The notes: generated from the letters alone by a model not told the origin. A DNA stretch of 64,000 bases from Knufia peltigerae (GCA_030247855.1 JAPDRN010000117.1:41508-105507); one strand, 5' to 3'; positions 11,201 through 21,927 are shown, counted from the first letter of the stretch. Program-made: numbers and translations.

Positions 11201-11529
11201 GTATAGACATCAAAGTTGTTCAACAGCAAGGAAAACCCAGTGACAATCTGACGAACGGGTGGTCTAAAGTTGCCGCGAGAAGGGCTGCACCAGTACCTGT
11301 TCCTCAGGTTAGACCCGTTGGACAAAGACCTGTGTATACAGTACTGGGAAGTCGGTTGGCAGAAGCAAAGAAGAAGAAAGAAGAGAATGAAGCAAAGTTG
11401 AGAAAAAGGATAGAAGCACAGGTTGTGGATGATTGGGAAAAGGAAGTTGAGGAGGAAGAAAGAAATGAAGTTGATAGTGAAAGGGTGGACACTGATATTC
11501 CTGGTGAGCCGAGTACGAGTATGGCATGA
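8299..11529 (+). CDS. FAP1: NF-X1-type zinc-finger protein with RING and R3H domains (FAP1-like)
   Basis: Homologue of yeast FAP1 / human NFX1, nuclear or cytoplasmic proteins combining a RING-like E3 domain with nucleic-acid binding; yeast Fap1 binds FKBP12 and affects rapamycin response. Single exon, 1076 aa from ATG 8299. After a Pro/Arg-rich N-terminus there is a RING/PHD-type finger (residues about 120-190, YECAICTNEV ... QWRCPGC). A long array of NF-X1 repeats follows (C-G-x-H-x-C-x3-C-H-x-G-x-C, about 210-720). An R3H domain begins near 795 (SRQRSFIHSLAEDFGFDS, then RHVVLFKTP), and a charged coiled-coil tail ends the protein. The absence of introns over 3.2 kb is notable but not unusual for the family. 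Confidence 0.92.
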   Translation: MESANPQRPAGPSNRGQRSRRRGPPRTPRPAQDTPRVAGTRAFGGQLTQLDAEAPMFVPASLPPVPAASSPRPKTSNPRPSRNRNDRRPAAPKQPQSQARRGSLSRSTAPDIASRIHEDISSGVYECAICTNEVTRHSKVWSCRTCWTVFHIGCIKRWSKNEGSAVHRPAGQEEDDSHSGKQWRCPGCNLPKDTTPSSYTCWCEKELDPKTISGLPPHSCGQTCGRERTFPKPCPHPCELLCHAGPCPPCPSMGPTQFCFCGKEETRRRCVETNYETGWSCGSVCGDIMPCGEHTCQRSCHEGLCGACTTEVEVKCYCGKVEKKLPCHEKGDEKESFSWTGCFDCGQLCGRMMDCGKHHCEKPCHPQDEKEAHCPRSVDVVKFCPCGKTALAELDIDTRKSCTDPIPSCQKECGKTLSCGHPCRQTCHLDECEPCTLQVSVNCRCGRNSFEVICHEASEDPPQCGRLCKASLNCGRHECGQKCCTGERKAAERQATKRKLKPLGAVTRVFDENIEAEHICTRPCGRRLKCGNHDCIDLCHRGPCGSCKEAVFDDIACACGRTVLQAPLPCGTQPPPCNFPCTRTKDCGHPQVAHNCHLQDEECPKCPFLTEKDCLCVKKTLKNQPCWRIDVLCGLVCGKALKCGSHTCRKTCHKAGECEDAHQHCQQECGKAKKTCGHPCEQPCHAPSTCKEDRPCPFKVMITCDCQRKKEEVRCNARSSNPEPSGRQTSLKCDDECARLERNRKLAMALHISDDHTDDHVPYSTATLQMYLEDVAWAHAQEEALRLFAADETQKRYGCQPMKSRQRSFIHSLAEDFGFDSESLDPEPHRHVVLFKTPKFVAAPMKTLVQAARVKRAQLNVPAPVQSAPERKADEVKHEYNGLMLTKPKFALTEDELRPVVKKATPTIDLDIVFLPNDEGVALLPSMSWETPEQLTTLLTSLQPTIAGEVSKHNLAGSVVLCQFDTTGIDIKVVQQQGKPSDNLTNGWSKVAARRAAPVPVPQVRPVGQRPVYTVLGSRLAEAKKKKEENEAKLRKRIEAQVVDDWEKEVEEEERNEVDSERVDTDIPGEPSTSMA

Positions 11530-12337
11530 GGGTATGACTTGGACAGACATTACTCGTGCTGAGTTGGTTCTTATCGATGCAGATATTCAGCTTGTACGGA
11601 CCATTTTGAGCTGTGATCAATCTGGTACAACAGGTAAGGGCACGCTGGGCTGAATAGAGAGGCTGTATGTACTCGGTAGTGCCGGTGATGCCTGTAGCCC
11701 CCTTTGTGGCGCCTATGACAGCTGCAGCCAGGTATGAGTTCTAGGCCATTCTACACTCGTCCAAGGTTCCTCGTTAGGGCCGGTGTCTACCATTCCATAA
11801 GGGTATTAGCGATGGGCATCGTCGTGTATCTTCCGAGCTGAAAAAAAAGCGAGACCAATACAAACTCGATTCGCTTGGCCGACGTCAGACCTTGATGATT
11901 GCTTCTTCTTCTTTCTTTGCGTCTTGCGTGGCAGCGTCTTCTATTCCTTGTGTTTCCTTTGCGCAATTCATATCACATCCGAAGAATTTCATGTCAAACG
12001 ATTGAATCCAAGCTTTTACACTACCGTTCCAGCTCATCACTTGGTCGTGGTGGCTCAATTTGGCTGGATCGCTCGGTAGCTGCTTCGTCACCGTGTTACG
12101 GCTCCCCGCTTTCATCTTGCTGGTGGCTTCTTGTTCGGTTTGTTGCTTCTCAGGTCCCCAATGTGTCACCTTTTGACATACAACTCTGCAAGACCTACAT
12201 AAACCCACACTGCCTTGATCATTCTGTCCTTTTCTTCTCTTTCTTTCCCTCACATAACTCACTCTACGCCTTTCGTATCCCTCGAAACCTCACAAAGATC
12301 TCACTCGATCGATTAGATTCAAATCCTAAATTTTAAA
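11530..12337. other. Intergenic, about 0.8 kb, leader/promoter of small repeat protein
   Basis: The last 150 bp are strongly pyrimidine-rich (TTTCTTCTCTTTCTTTCCC near 12230-12250), as seen upstream of highly transcribed fungal genes. No gene is supported on either strand. Confidence 0.4.
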
Positions 12338-12840
12338 ATGGATCAGCTCAAAGGTGCCTTGAACAGCTTCACCGGAGGTGACAACCAACAACAAGGTCAA
12401 GGTCAAGGTCAAGGACAGCAACAGGGTCAGAACCAAGGAAATGGAGGATTTCTAGGTGGTATCGGTGACAAGATCAACACTGCAGCTGGTGGTGGCCGAG
12501 AATCCGAGAAGAAGGAAGATGGACTTGACAAGGGTGAGTAAACTTTTTGTCCACCTTGGTACTGATTCGAGAGATCTTGAATAGCTAACTGATGATTCTC
12601 TCGTCACATACAGGGATCGACTTTGTTCAAGAGAGATTCCTGGGACAAGGACCACAAGACAATGAGAGTGCTCTTGAACAAGCAAAGGATGACCAGATTG
12701 CCAACTTTATCCGAACGCAGTGTAAGTACCCTTATATCTTGTCTGAGATATTGTGCCACGTGGGAAGTGTTAGATACTAATAATATATCTCAGACAAATC
12801 GACCACCGGTAACGACTTTCCTATCAAGGACAAAAAATGA
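12338..12840 (+). CDS. Small Gln/Gly-repeat fungal protein, conserved C-terminus
   Basis: Exons 12338-12533, 12614-12721 and 12794-12840 give 116 aa. The N-terminus (MDQLKGALNSFTGG) is followed by a QGQGQGQ tract and a Gly-rich linker (FLGGIGDKINTAAGGG). A well-structured C-terminus follows: DKGIDFVQERFLGQGPQDNE, then ALEQAKDDQIANFIRTQYK and TTGNDFPIKDK. I recognise this as a widespread small fungal protein family, to my knowledge without assigned function, often abundant in stress or stationary cells (the latter is recollection). Charged and helical, no signal peptide. The intron positions fall in the conserved part and the spliced frame is unambiguous. Confidence 0.75.
12379..12430 (+). repeat. 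CAAGGT hexamer repeat in coding sequence
   Basis: Imperfect tandem CAAGGT/CAACAG units encode the QGQGQGQQQGQ tract of the small repeat protein. A length polymorphism between strains would be expected here. Confidence 0.7.
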
Positions 12841-14016
12841 GTTTGGAAACTAGCGACTCTCGGTGGAATGGGCCAATGGTCGAAGGATTGCGTTCCAGAC
12901 AAGGCAAGACAAGATATGACGAAAGAGCTTGGGGTTCGTTCTTCAAAATGAGTACAAGGATGAATTGTACCAAGGGGTCTCTCCAAGGGTGTTACTTGAG
13001 AGGTGCATAGAGATATGGTACATTTATCTCTTGAAGGGGTCCAAATACCCGTCACGGAGTAGCATGAATATCAACATGGCATTTTATGGAGTATTCAATG
13101 CATACCTAGATTCTCCAGTGTACGATGTTTCGCTCCCAGTTTTTTCCATTGTTTCGTTTCGTTGTGTGCTGGGTAGATACGGATGGCATTGGGTTCACTC
13201 TGTGTGGCGAGTGGTGACTAGTGAGTGGTACATTTTTGACCATTGTTTTCATTTTGGTTGTACCATTAAGATTATTTGTAGTTGCCTCGGACATTAAAAG
13301 GACGAGGACTCTGTAGGTAGATACTTGGTGGTCATGTAATCTACTGTAATACTCCGGGGATTCCGTTCGAATACGAAGTCGGTCAGAATACGGAGTAGTG
13401 CCTTGACTACCCATTGTACGTGTAGTAGTGGTGTATGTATCTACTTGCGGTACTGTTCGAGTCAAGACCTCGGACTCGGGGTGCGGAACCAGCACTCTGC
13501 AAGTCTTTTTACATATTACAGGAGATACTGTACGAGAGTATTGAGCGAGGTCTCTCTTCCTTGCCGGGGAGATTTGTTCTACTCGTGTGAAATGAACCTC
13601 GGTTGTTTTACTCCACATTTTGTCCATAAGGAACGAGTATTATACTACTTGGTAAGCCCGTACTCTACTGCTTATCTCTCTTTGCTTTTTCGAAGAAGAA
13701 ACACGAAAGGTACGGAAATCGAGAAGGAATCGAAAAATCGAAAAACAGAACCTGGGACTTTGGAACAGTGATAAACAAATAAACAATAACCAACCAATAC
13801 GAGATCGAGTCTAACACGGATCGCACGCGTAACGACGTACCACCACCGAACTTGTTTCAATATTACTCAACAAACCAGGGGGAAAAAACCCTTGCTTGAC
13901 TCAACTTCACCGACCGATCCAATTGGAAGGATAGCCCTGCAGCCAAAAGACAACGACCAAAAGAAAAAGAAGAGTCGACCCACTGGAAGGGAAAAAAAAG
14001 AAGAGGACGACGAAAA
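12841..14016. other. Intergenic, about 1.2 kb
   Basis: Between the small repeat protein and the GST-kappa gene. It contains an exact TACGGAGTA at 13389-13397 and a one-mismatch copy at 13053. From 13700 onward it is purine-rich, with AAAGAAAAAGAAG runs just upstream of the GST start. A 173-codon minus-strand frame (13106-13627) has an ATG but no recognisable features, so it is not called. Confidence 0.4.
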
Positions 14017-14932
14017 ATGGCCGACAATACGAATGTCAAACCAAAGATAACATTGTACGTGGACGTTGTCAGTCCATTTGCCTACCTTGGTTATTATATG
14101 CTCAGAGTAAGTAAATTTTTTGCTTTTTTTTCTTTCTTTTTTCCCCCTTTATTCCTTCTGGTGCGTCGTCGCATACTGCATACATGACCGAGTCATCGTG
14201 TCTTGTTACTCGCCATACGTATGCCCATCCAGTCTCCAAACAACCTTGGAAAAACTTGACCCTTTCTGAATTCTGACCGATTTCTTCCTTCTTTGTTGTC
14301 ATCAGAACCATCCGACCTTTTCCCCGTCTCGGGTGGAAATAACCTACACCCCCATCTTCCTGGGTGGGTTGATGAAACAATGTAACAACACCACCCCCAT
14401 CAGTATCGCCAACAAAGGGGTCTACATCGACAAGGAGAGACGCCGGTGGACCAGACAGTTCAACATACCGATGAGGACGGAATTCCCCCCGGGGTTTCCA
14501 ATGTCCACGCCTACCCTGAACGTTCAAAGATTTTTGACCGCGTTGAACTTGACGAGTCCCAAACATTTGGTGACCGCTTTGGACGTCTTGTATGGTACTT
14601 TTTGGGCGCCACCCGACACCGACGCGACAGGAACAAAAGTTTGGGAGACTCAAGTCTTTGCCGGCCTCCTGAAAAAAGTCATACCTTCGGAAATCGTCGA
14701 CGATTGTTTGAACAAAATGTCCACCAAACAAGTCAAGACGGAATTGTCCTCTCGCACACAACAAGCTTACGAGGATGGTGCTTTTGGGTTGCCTTGGTTC
14801 CAGTGCGAGACCGTCGACGGACAAAAGGAAGGGTTCTGGGGGTTCGATCACATGGGTCAGGTCGTCAGGTTTTTGGGTTTGAATGAGACCATACAGGATG
14901 GGACGACGGGGGAGTTGAAACCTTTGTTGTAG
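14017..14932 (+). CDS. GST kappa / 2-hydroxychromene-2-carboxylate isomerase-like (DsbA fold)
   Basis: Thioredoxin-fold enzyme of the GSTK/HCCA-isomerase family. Members conjugate or isomerise with glutathione, in mitochondria or peroxisomes, or in aromatic degradation. Exons 14017-14106 and 14306-14932 (199-bp, T-rich intron, the longest in the window) give 238 aa. The catalytic SPF motif is in YVDVVSPFAYLGYYMLR, followed by VEITYTPIFLGGLMK, PMSTPTLNVQRFLTAL, GAFGLPWFQC and a C-terminal FWGFDHMGQVVRFLGL. No signal peptide is evident. The next genes downstream are an SDR and a Zn2Cys6 regulator. Confidence 0.88.
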
Positions 14933-15433
14933 AAGCACCATCGTGAGCATGAGAATGAAAACCATACGAGTATGATTGTACGTATACCGTCTCTCATACA
15001 ACAAACATACAGCAAAGTAGAGGTCTACCCAGATATGTATATACGACTTTTCCCCTTTCCAATAGTTCACATTTTTCTAATTCAGTACATACTAAAGTCG
15101 TTTGACAAGGGTAGTTTTTGATCCGGCTGGTGTTTTGACATTTTCAAAGATGGATAACGAACAGATAGACGTTTTGACTTGAGATAATCGGCCAAATGTG
15201 CCGAATTGCTTGTAAACCCATAGTCGCGAAAGGATGGCGGTCGAAAGACATCTTTCGGCCAAATTGTCATCCACGAATGCTCCGTACTGAGCTTGGGTAT
15301 GTATATATATACACACACACACACATGCAGATATGTTTATAAATTCTTCGAGGTTTGAGCATCTCAGGAATTAAACACCCTTCAAGACCATTACAAGTTC
15401 TATCATAAAAAGTCACGAAATACAAACCCCAGC
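14933..15433. other. Intergenic with TA/AC microsatellite
   Basis: 500 bp upstream of the SDR gene. A (TA)n(CA)n tract at 15302-15325 lies about 110 bp before the SDR ATG. No gene seen. Confidence 0.5.
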
Positions 15434-16279
15434 ATGTCTACGACCCAAAAAACAATCGCCTTGATTTCGGGAGCAAACACTGGCGTAAGTAGTCTCAAGT
15501 ACCGCCTGCTCGTGAGATTGATTGATCGATCTGACTGACCCACTTTTGCCCTCTTCAAAAAACAGATTGGTGAAGCGACCGCCAGGATCCTGGCTCGAGA
15601 CCATGGTTTCCACGTCCTCGTCGGTTCTCGGAATCTGGAGGCGGGAGAAAAAGTGGCCAAATCCATCACCTCCCAAGGACACTCTGCCGAGGCCGTCCAA
15701 CTGGACGTCACTTCCGACGCATCCATCGCCGCCGCGGTCGACAAGATCGAAAAGGATTTTGGTCTCCTCGACGTCCTCGTCAACAACGCGGGTATCTTGA
15801 TCGACTACGTGCCCGGGGTCAACGAGTCGACCAAGGGCCTCACGACGAGAGAAATCTTCACCCGGACCGTGTCGGTCAACGTCGTCGGCACGGCCTGTCT
15901 GACCGACGCGTGCGTGCCACTGTTGCGAAAAGCGGCGGCGGCCCGACACCACCCGCGTGTCGTCTTCGTCTCTTCCATCATGGGGTCCATCCAGGAGGCC
16001 GGCGTCAAGACCAACCCCTGGTACCCGCTCGACTACAAGGCCTACGACACCAGCAAGGCCGGGGTCGACATGCTGGCCGTCCAGTACTCCAGGATCTTGG
16101 AGGACGTCGGGGCCTCGGTCAACGCCGTGTGTCCGGGTCTGGTCCGTTCCGCCCTGACCAGGTACACCATGGGGGAAACCCCCGAGGTGGGGGCCAGGAG
16201 GATCGTCGAGTTGGCCACCGCCGAGGAAGGGGGACCGACGGGTACTTTCACCAACATCCACGGTCCCATTGCATGGTAG
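15434..16279 (+). CDS. Short-chain dehydrogenase/reductase
   Basis: NAD(P)-dependent oxidoreductase of the classical SDR family; substrate unknown. Exons 15434-15484 and 15566-16279 give 254 aa. The cofactor motif SGANTGIGEATA is split by the intron after its second Gly. Other marks are LDVTSDAS, NNAG, the catalytic Ser in VVFVSSIMGS, and YDTSKAG (Y-x3-K), then the PG motif in AVCPGLVRSAL. The second exon is very GC-rich (about 70% around 15900-16200, by hand count of one line). It ends 118 bp from the convergent transcription factor gene. Confidence 0.92.
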
Positions 16280-16397
16280 AAATGCTTTGTTTTTTGCTTT
16301 TTCTTTCAGAAAGAAAAAATTGGTGAAATCTAGGCGACGGCGCGGTCGATCAAAGGTCGTTGAGGTTTGGAAATTTTCAGGGTCGTATCATCGGTTG

Positions 16398-18266
16398 TCA
16401 TACCATACTTCCAATCAGATTCACCAATGATCCGGCATTGTCGATTCCTGCGTTCCAGCAGTCCAGTTTTCTCGCACTTACAGAATCGTCGCGGGCCGAA
16501 TGTTGCGTGTCGACGAGATCACCGACCGTGACTAGTCCGTCCATTTGAAGCATTCGACTGGCGGCGTATTCCGTCTCCCACGTTGTTTGGGAGGTTGCTT
16601 CCCACACTGGTTTTGGTCCGGGGAGTGCCATGCTTCTTGTACTCCCTGAAGAGTCGCAGACACCACCAGTTTTCACACAGGCGGCACATCCAATGAGTAG
16701 CCACAGGATCGTCATTCTGAAAACGACACCGTGATCAGCAAGAAAACTGACTTGCCTCGTGTCTCACACAAAACATACCGTCTCCGGGATTCTGCAAAGA
16801 TCCAATCTTCCCAACATAGACTTGGGTTCGTCAATTCACTTTCACTCCCGTGTCCACCAAACATGCCTTTGAAGGTGACGCAAAAATTCTAGAAACAAGG
16901 TTAGCCACCACTCTTGTGTATGTGTGCGGGAAAGAAAAGGTGACCTACAAATAGTATGTGTGTGATTTCTTGACCGTACCCGGCATTGATCGGTGAGTGA
17001 TCCACGATACACATGATTAAATATACCATGCAAGCTTGTTGTGCCGCGAGATTGTCGAATGGAGACATCCGAGGCATCTTAAAAGCTACCAGTCAGTTCG
17101 TCCGGTCTATACTTTTTGTCTCTGAGGGCCAGGTACTACCACACACCTCATTTGCAAGACGATTACATTCCGCCCCGATGGTCCGCCAGAGAAAAGGTTT
17201 TGTGTCTGGCGTGCTGGAAGCCAACATCTGTGCGATACCCATGCAAGTTGATATAGCATCAGGTAGATCCGATGGTGGTGTTGATTTTGTCGCCAGGACA
17301 TTGGAGTGAGGGTGAATAAACCAAGGGAGTGTCTCTCTCCGACGCATCATGACAGGAAACGCGCGCAACGCTTGGATGACGAGGTCGGCACTCCGGTGAG
17401 CTTCTGGTCGCGCGTGACCAGAAACGGTCCTCGCCAGAGGAGTGTCGGTGTCGACGGCAAACGAAAGGCCTCGTTGTGTCCATGTGCACCAGCCAGATGC
17501 TTGCTCCACAGGGACGATCCCGCCTTTCGCCGCCGTAGGCGCGGTTTTCGAGCAACCGGGATGGTCCCATATCAAGTCGTCGAAGAGTGATGAGCCGTCA
17601 AAGGTACTGAATGCGTCTTGAAACAAGTATGGCTCTGAGTTGACTAATTGGACAAAACCGTCGCTGTTGTCGACGTTGGCTGTAGTCGTCCAGGGCTCGA
17701 GGCCGGTCGTGCTGTGCTCAGAGTCGGTCGGTTCGGTGTACATGGTCGGATCACTGCCCGACATTGTTCCGCCGACACTTGGTGACGTCGTGAGGCTGTG
17801 GACTTTGGGTTGATCTATACGTTCGTCCACGGGCGACGACGACCTTGGGTTGGGCGTTGATGCTGCTTCATCATAAACGCAAGGCACACCTCTTTTCGTA
17901 CATCTCAGACACGGTTTCTCGAAGCTACATTTGACCTTTGAAGTGTTGCAAGCCCTGCAAGATCGCGGTCGGCTTGACGTACGACTTCCACAATAGCGGC
18001 GATGTCGATTTCGTGAGGACTCTATAGGACGTTATTAGACGATGGGAAATTTTCCTCACAAATACAAGCAACACCGTACCTTTGATGAATGGTTTATCGC
18101 AGAGTGGGCAGAAATGTAGTGTAGACGGTCTAGATGATAGGGTAGGGCTCTTGCCTGGTTCGCAGGACCTCGTCCATAGATTCATATCCCATACCTCTGT
18201 CAAATGACAGAATACACGTCCTATTCCAGAAGAAGATTGAGAATTGATTGAATAGGATGAAGACAT
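16398..18266 (-). CDS. Transcription factor with C2HC finger plus Zn2Cys6 cluster
   Basis: Fungal regulator with two zinc modules. Exons 18266-18080, 18021-17147, 17077-16949, 16888-16779 and 16716-16398 give 539 aa with all frames consistent. C53-x2-C56-x12-H69-x3-C73 is a classical finger whose two halves are on different exons. Eleven residues later a Zn2Cys6 cluster (CRACNTSKVKC, SFEKPCLRC, TKRGVPC) runs from about 84 to 110. The C-terminal half has the marks of the fungal TF family: ACMVYLIMCIVDHS, WEDWIFAESRRR and ILWLLIGCAACVKTG. The longer frame at 18317 begins with TTG and was rejected. Possible regulator of the adjacent SDR and GST genes. Confidence 0.85.
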
Positions 18267-18640
18267 CGACGGTGGTGAGATGGATGGATGACTAATTACT
18301 CTGCAAACCTCGGGCAATTTGGCCGAATTTTGCTTATGTAAGTCGACTGTTTAAACAGAGAGAGGCAAGGCAGAGAGGCACATCACTTTGCATTTCGCAG
18401 ATCCTCTATCTTTGACTGGGTCTCACTTATGACTGCTATGGAAAACAATACATCACTTGCATGGTCTATTCTGTGAGTTCAACCGCAGGTCTAACAAGAT
18501 TCAGTCATTGCAGGAACCTCTAACCTCCTGTAGTCACGCACGATGGCTTTGCAGTCATTCAATCTCGTGTACTCTAGACTATGCTTCTAGTAATGGTCAT
18601 GATCTCGTACCGTAGCCATGGTAATATTCAGACAAGTCCA
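18267..18640. other. Intergenic, TF promoter / CobW 3' end
   Basis: 374 bp holding the promoter of the transcription factor and the 3' region of the CobW gene. No gene seen. Confidence 0.4.
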
Positions 18641-19887
18641 TCAGGTAATTTTCTCAATCTTCAACACCCCATTCTCCTCCTTTCCATCCTCTCCCTCAAG
18701 AGCAATAAAGTCTCCCTTTTCTAGTCTTCGGATCCATCTAGTAGACTCCCCTCTGGCTAGTATGAATGTTAGTCTTGCGCTTGCTGATTCCATCGCCTTG
18801 AAAGCCGTCCCGGGCAAAGGTGTGTACGTCCAGCGTCCAAAGGCCCAATTCAACACATAAAGGCTTTGGCCTTCCGAGTCAACCGAGATCCCTGGTTTAC
18901 TCTCGCCGGTCGAATCGGGAGGGGGTTTGGACGACAAGACAAGGCCTTTGATCCGATAGACTTCGTCCTTTGGTGCCGACAATAGTAGATCCTCAAAAGA
19001 CTCCAGCACCACTCCTTGAGGCGGCTTGGAGGTGTCCTGATTACGCAGCACAACGCTGAGCACCTCGACCTCTTCTTGATGATGGCCGTGCGAATGTCCA
19101 TGACCGTCGGTATGGTCATGTTCGGACTCCTCATTGAACTCGATGGCCCCTCGTAGTCCCTGTGCACGAACCATGGCGCCGTCGATACCCATGATCAGTT
19201 CGACGTCGACCCATCCCTTGTCACTTTTCACCCACGCAACTTGGACGTCGAGATCGCCCACACGGTCGAGGGCTTCGTCAAACCTCCGTTCGTCCACATG
19301 CTCCCACTTGTTGAATACTATCAAGTCGGTGAATTTGGCTTGCATTTTGGCCGTGTAGCTGGTGTCATCGTAGCCCTTCCAATTCTCGACATCAATCACA
19401 CTGATGACCCCGTCCAAGGAGAACGTTCCGGGGTTCTCTCGTGCCACCCTGTTGACCTCCATTGCCAGAGTCGCGGGAAACGCCGAGCCAGAAGTTTCGA
19501 TGATGATCCTGCTCGGGTTCACCGTGTCTCGAAGTTGAAACAGTGCGTCGCTGAGTTGGCCAACGAGGTTGCAACAGATGCAACCGTTGAGAAGTTCTTT
19601 GACACCTGATATGGAGGCCGAGCCTGCAAGTTGTGAGTCGACAGCAACATCTCCAAATTCGTTCTTGAGGAGGGCGAGCTAAACAGTCTGCATCAGTAAC
19701 TCGCATCCAGGCAAGCTCGGATCGGTCTGCCAGAGTAGCCAAATATCTGTGCATTTCGTGAGGTCGACAAAGGAATATCCTTGCTTACCCTGTAGTTTTT
19801 GGGCAACTGTGGAATTAAATTCAAGATTAACGTCGTCTTCCCTGCTCCCAAGAAGCCAGTTATGATAGTGACTGGAGTCGGAGCCAT
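18641..19887 (-). CDS. CobW/COG0523 GTPase, zinc metallochaperone family (ZNG1-like)
   Basis: G3E-family GTPase that delivers metal, probably zinc, to target proteins. Exons 19887-19789 and 19678-18641 (110-bp intron) give 378 aa. Walker A is GFLGAGKTT near residue 12; the metal-binding CxCC motif is in LLNGCICCNLVGQ; base recognition lies in LIVFNKWEHVDE. A His-rich loop (HDHTDGHGHSHGHH) sits near residue 225-240, followed by the C-terminal CobW domain ending in RWIRRLEKGDFIALEGE. The eukaryotic Zng1 proteins activate methionine aminopeptidase; whether this is that orthologue or another COG0523 member is not settled by sequence alone. Confidence 0.88.
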
Positions 19888-20557
19888 TGCTCGTAAGCCC
19901 CGAGTTTGTCGTCTGTCCTGTAATTGTTGCTAGAGACGAGAATTTGTTGGGGATTCTCAAGGTACCTAGTATGGCTGATAAGAATAGGAAATGTCTGGTC
20001 TAGTACAACAAGCGAGAAAATAGAATATTTGCTTCCTTGGTATATGTGGTCTAAATTCGCTGAAATTCGTTGTTGAAGTAAGGAATGAATTCTTGCGCGA
20101 GGCTTTGATGCCGAATAAATTACAATCAAATTCTGGTGACGTCGGCACATAAAACGTTCCCCAAAGCATGGGAAGGCCGACACGTGATAAATGGAAGTTG
20201 TTGTCAACCACTACTCTTCCTGTCGTTTGATTTGATGAGGCAATGAGGAAAGCTACAGGATTTATCTTCTAATAGAAGGCAAGGCAATACGTTACGGTGC
20301 ACCAGAACACGAACTCTAGACACAGATGCGGTGGTGGCTGATGAAACAATAAGGGGACGGAAAGTCTGTATGAATTGAATCATCCCTGCGACAGGGAGAA
20401 TATTGGCTTCTGAAAATATTTGTGTATAAGATGTACAAAAGAGTGTGTGATAACAGCAAAGAAATGTCCTGGAACGCACAGGTGACCGAAGCGAGCCATT
20501 CAACGGAAACCCCATATCGCGTCCCTTCCAGCCCCATTTGAGTCAATCCGCCTGGTC
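19888..20557. other. Intergenic, CobW promoter / ODC 3' region
   Basis: 670 bp, AT-richer than its neighbours, with a CACGTG at 20181-20186. No gene seen. Confidence 0.4.
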
Positions 20558-21927
20558 TCAATATCCAAGCAAGGCGGACGCCCCAGGCTCGCTAGAGATG
20601 TAGATGACTTCGTGGTCATCATTGTAACCGTTGAATTTGGTAGCCGAGCATTTGGTGTACGCCCCCATGTTCTCGAAGAACAACCAGTCGCCAATATTGA
20701 TAACCCCGGGCAGGAAGTAACGGTCGGCAATGATATCAATACCATCGCAGGTAGGTCCCCAGATGGAGTACTCGACCAGTCTCTCCTTGTTTTCTGGCGC
20801 AGAGAGGATTTGTGGCACTGGGTGTTGATGGTCGAAAATGATGTTTGAGAAGTTGCCGTAAACACCATCGTTCAAGTAGAGCATGTATGCCTTTTCTCCC
20901 TCTTCCTCACTGATCACTTCGCGACGGGCAATGACATTGGCGGCCAACGTGAAGGCGTTGGACGTGTAGTAACGACCAGGCTCTCCAATGACACGCACGT
21001 GAGGTGGGAAATGTTCCTCGATAGCTTCATTTAAATTTCCAGCAAACATCTCAAATGTTTCATCAACGAAACCTCCGCCAACATCAAGCATCTTCAGATC
21101 ATATCCGAGCTCAGCTGCTTCGTCAAAGACATATCGAGCATCTTTGACCGCCTGTCCAAATGAATTTGGATCGCTGGCTCCAGATCCAACGTGGAAGCTG
21201 ACTCCGACAATGTTCAATCCGAGCTCCTTTGCCAGAGCGAGCAACTCTTTCGCGTCAAGCAGACTCGCACCGTACTTGGCACTAAGGCGGCACAAACTGG
21301 TTGAATCGTCGGTCAAGATTCGAAGAACCAATTCAGCATCGGGGTAACATTCCTTGATCTTTCGGAGTTCATCGGTGTTGTCAAAGGTCATCTGAGTAAC
21401 TCCGACCTTGCGAGCGTGACGAAGGTATGATTTTGTTTTGCAAGGCTGGGCATAGATGATACGGTTTGGAGCTACGCCAAGACTGAGCACCATATCGATT
21501 TCAGCCCTAGATGCACAATCGAAGCCTGTGCCCAATTTCGCCAAAAGGCGAAGCACTTCCCGGTCTGGGTTGCATTTGACCGCTGTTTGAGATCAGCACT
21601 GGAAACACAGATCGAGCAAGGTGGATTGGACTAACCGTAAAAGGGCTTGACACGGCCTAGATTGAGCTTCCAACGAAGATGCTGGCGGTAAACTTCACCT
21701 AGATCCGCCACGTAAAACGCATCTTCTTCGCCGGGCTCGCAAGTATCAACATTGACACGGTCAATGTGTTCTTGAAGAACTTTCCTAATCAAAGCCTTAG
21801 AGGCAAAGCCAGTCACATCGGATTCAACGCCATGATTGTTGTTGGTGTCGAGATAGTCGACTTTATTGTCATTCAAAATAGTGGTTTCTTGGTGGTCAAT
21901 GGCAATCGCAGAAGGTGCCATAACCAT
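20558..21927 (-). CDS. SPE1: Ornithine decarboxylase
   Basis: PLP enzyme converting ornithine to putrescine, first step of polyamine synthesis. Exons 21927-21636 and 21582-20558 (53-bp intron) give 438 aa; ATG 21921 (MAPSAIAID) is an equally good start. The PLP-lysine motif FYAVKCN is formed across the splice junction. Further marks are TGFDCASRAEI, FHVGSGASDPNSF, LDVGGGFVDE, GEPGRYY, and WGPTCDGID with the active-site Cys of the dimer partner. Fungal ODC is usually controlled by antizyme and polyamines; the antizyme gene is not in this window. The 3' end lies 670 bp from the CobW start. Confidence 0.95.

Noticed and set aside
13106..13627. 173-codon minus-strand frame
   Set aside because: It has an ATG but no recognisable domain, odd composition (many Thr/Arg/Ser) and no support from neighbours. 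It lies in the promoter of the GST gene.
19888..21927. Functional link between CobW GTPase and ornithine decarboxylase
   Set aside because: They are neighbours in the same orientation, but 670 bp apart and with no known pathway link; fungi do not use operons.
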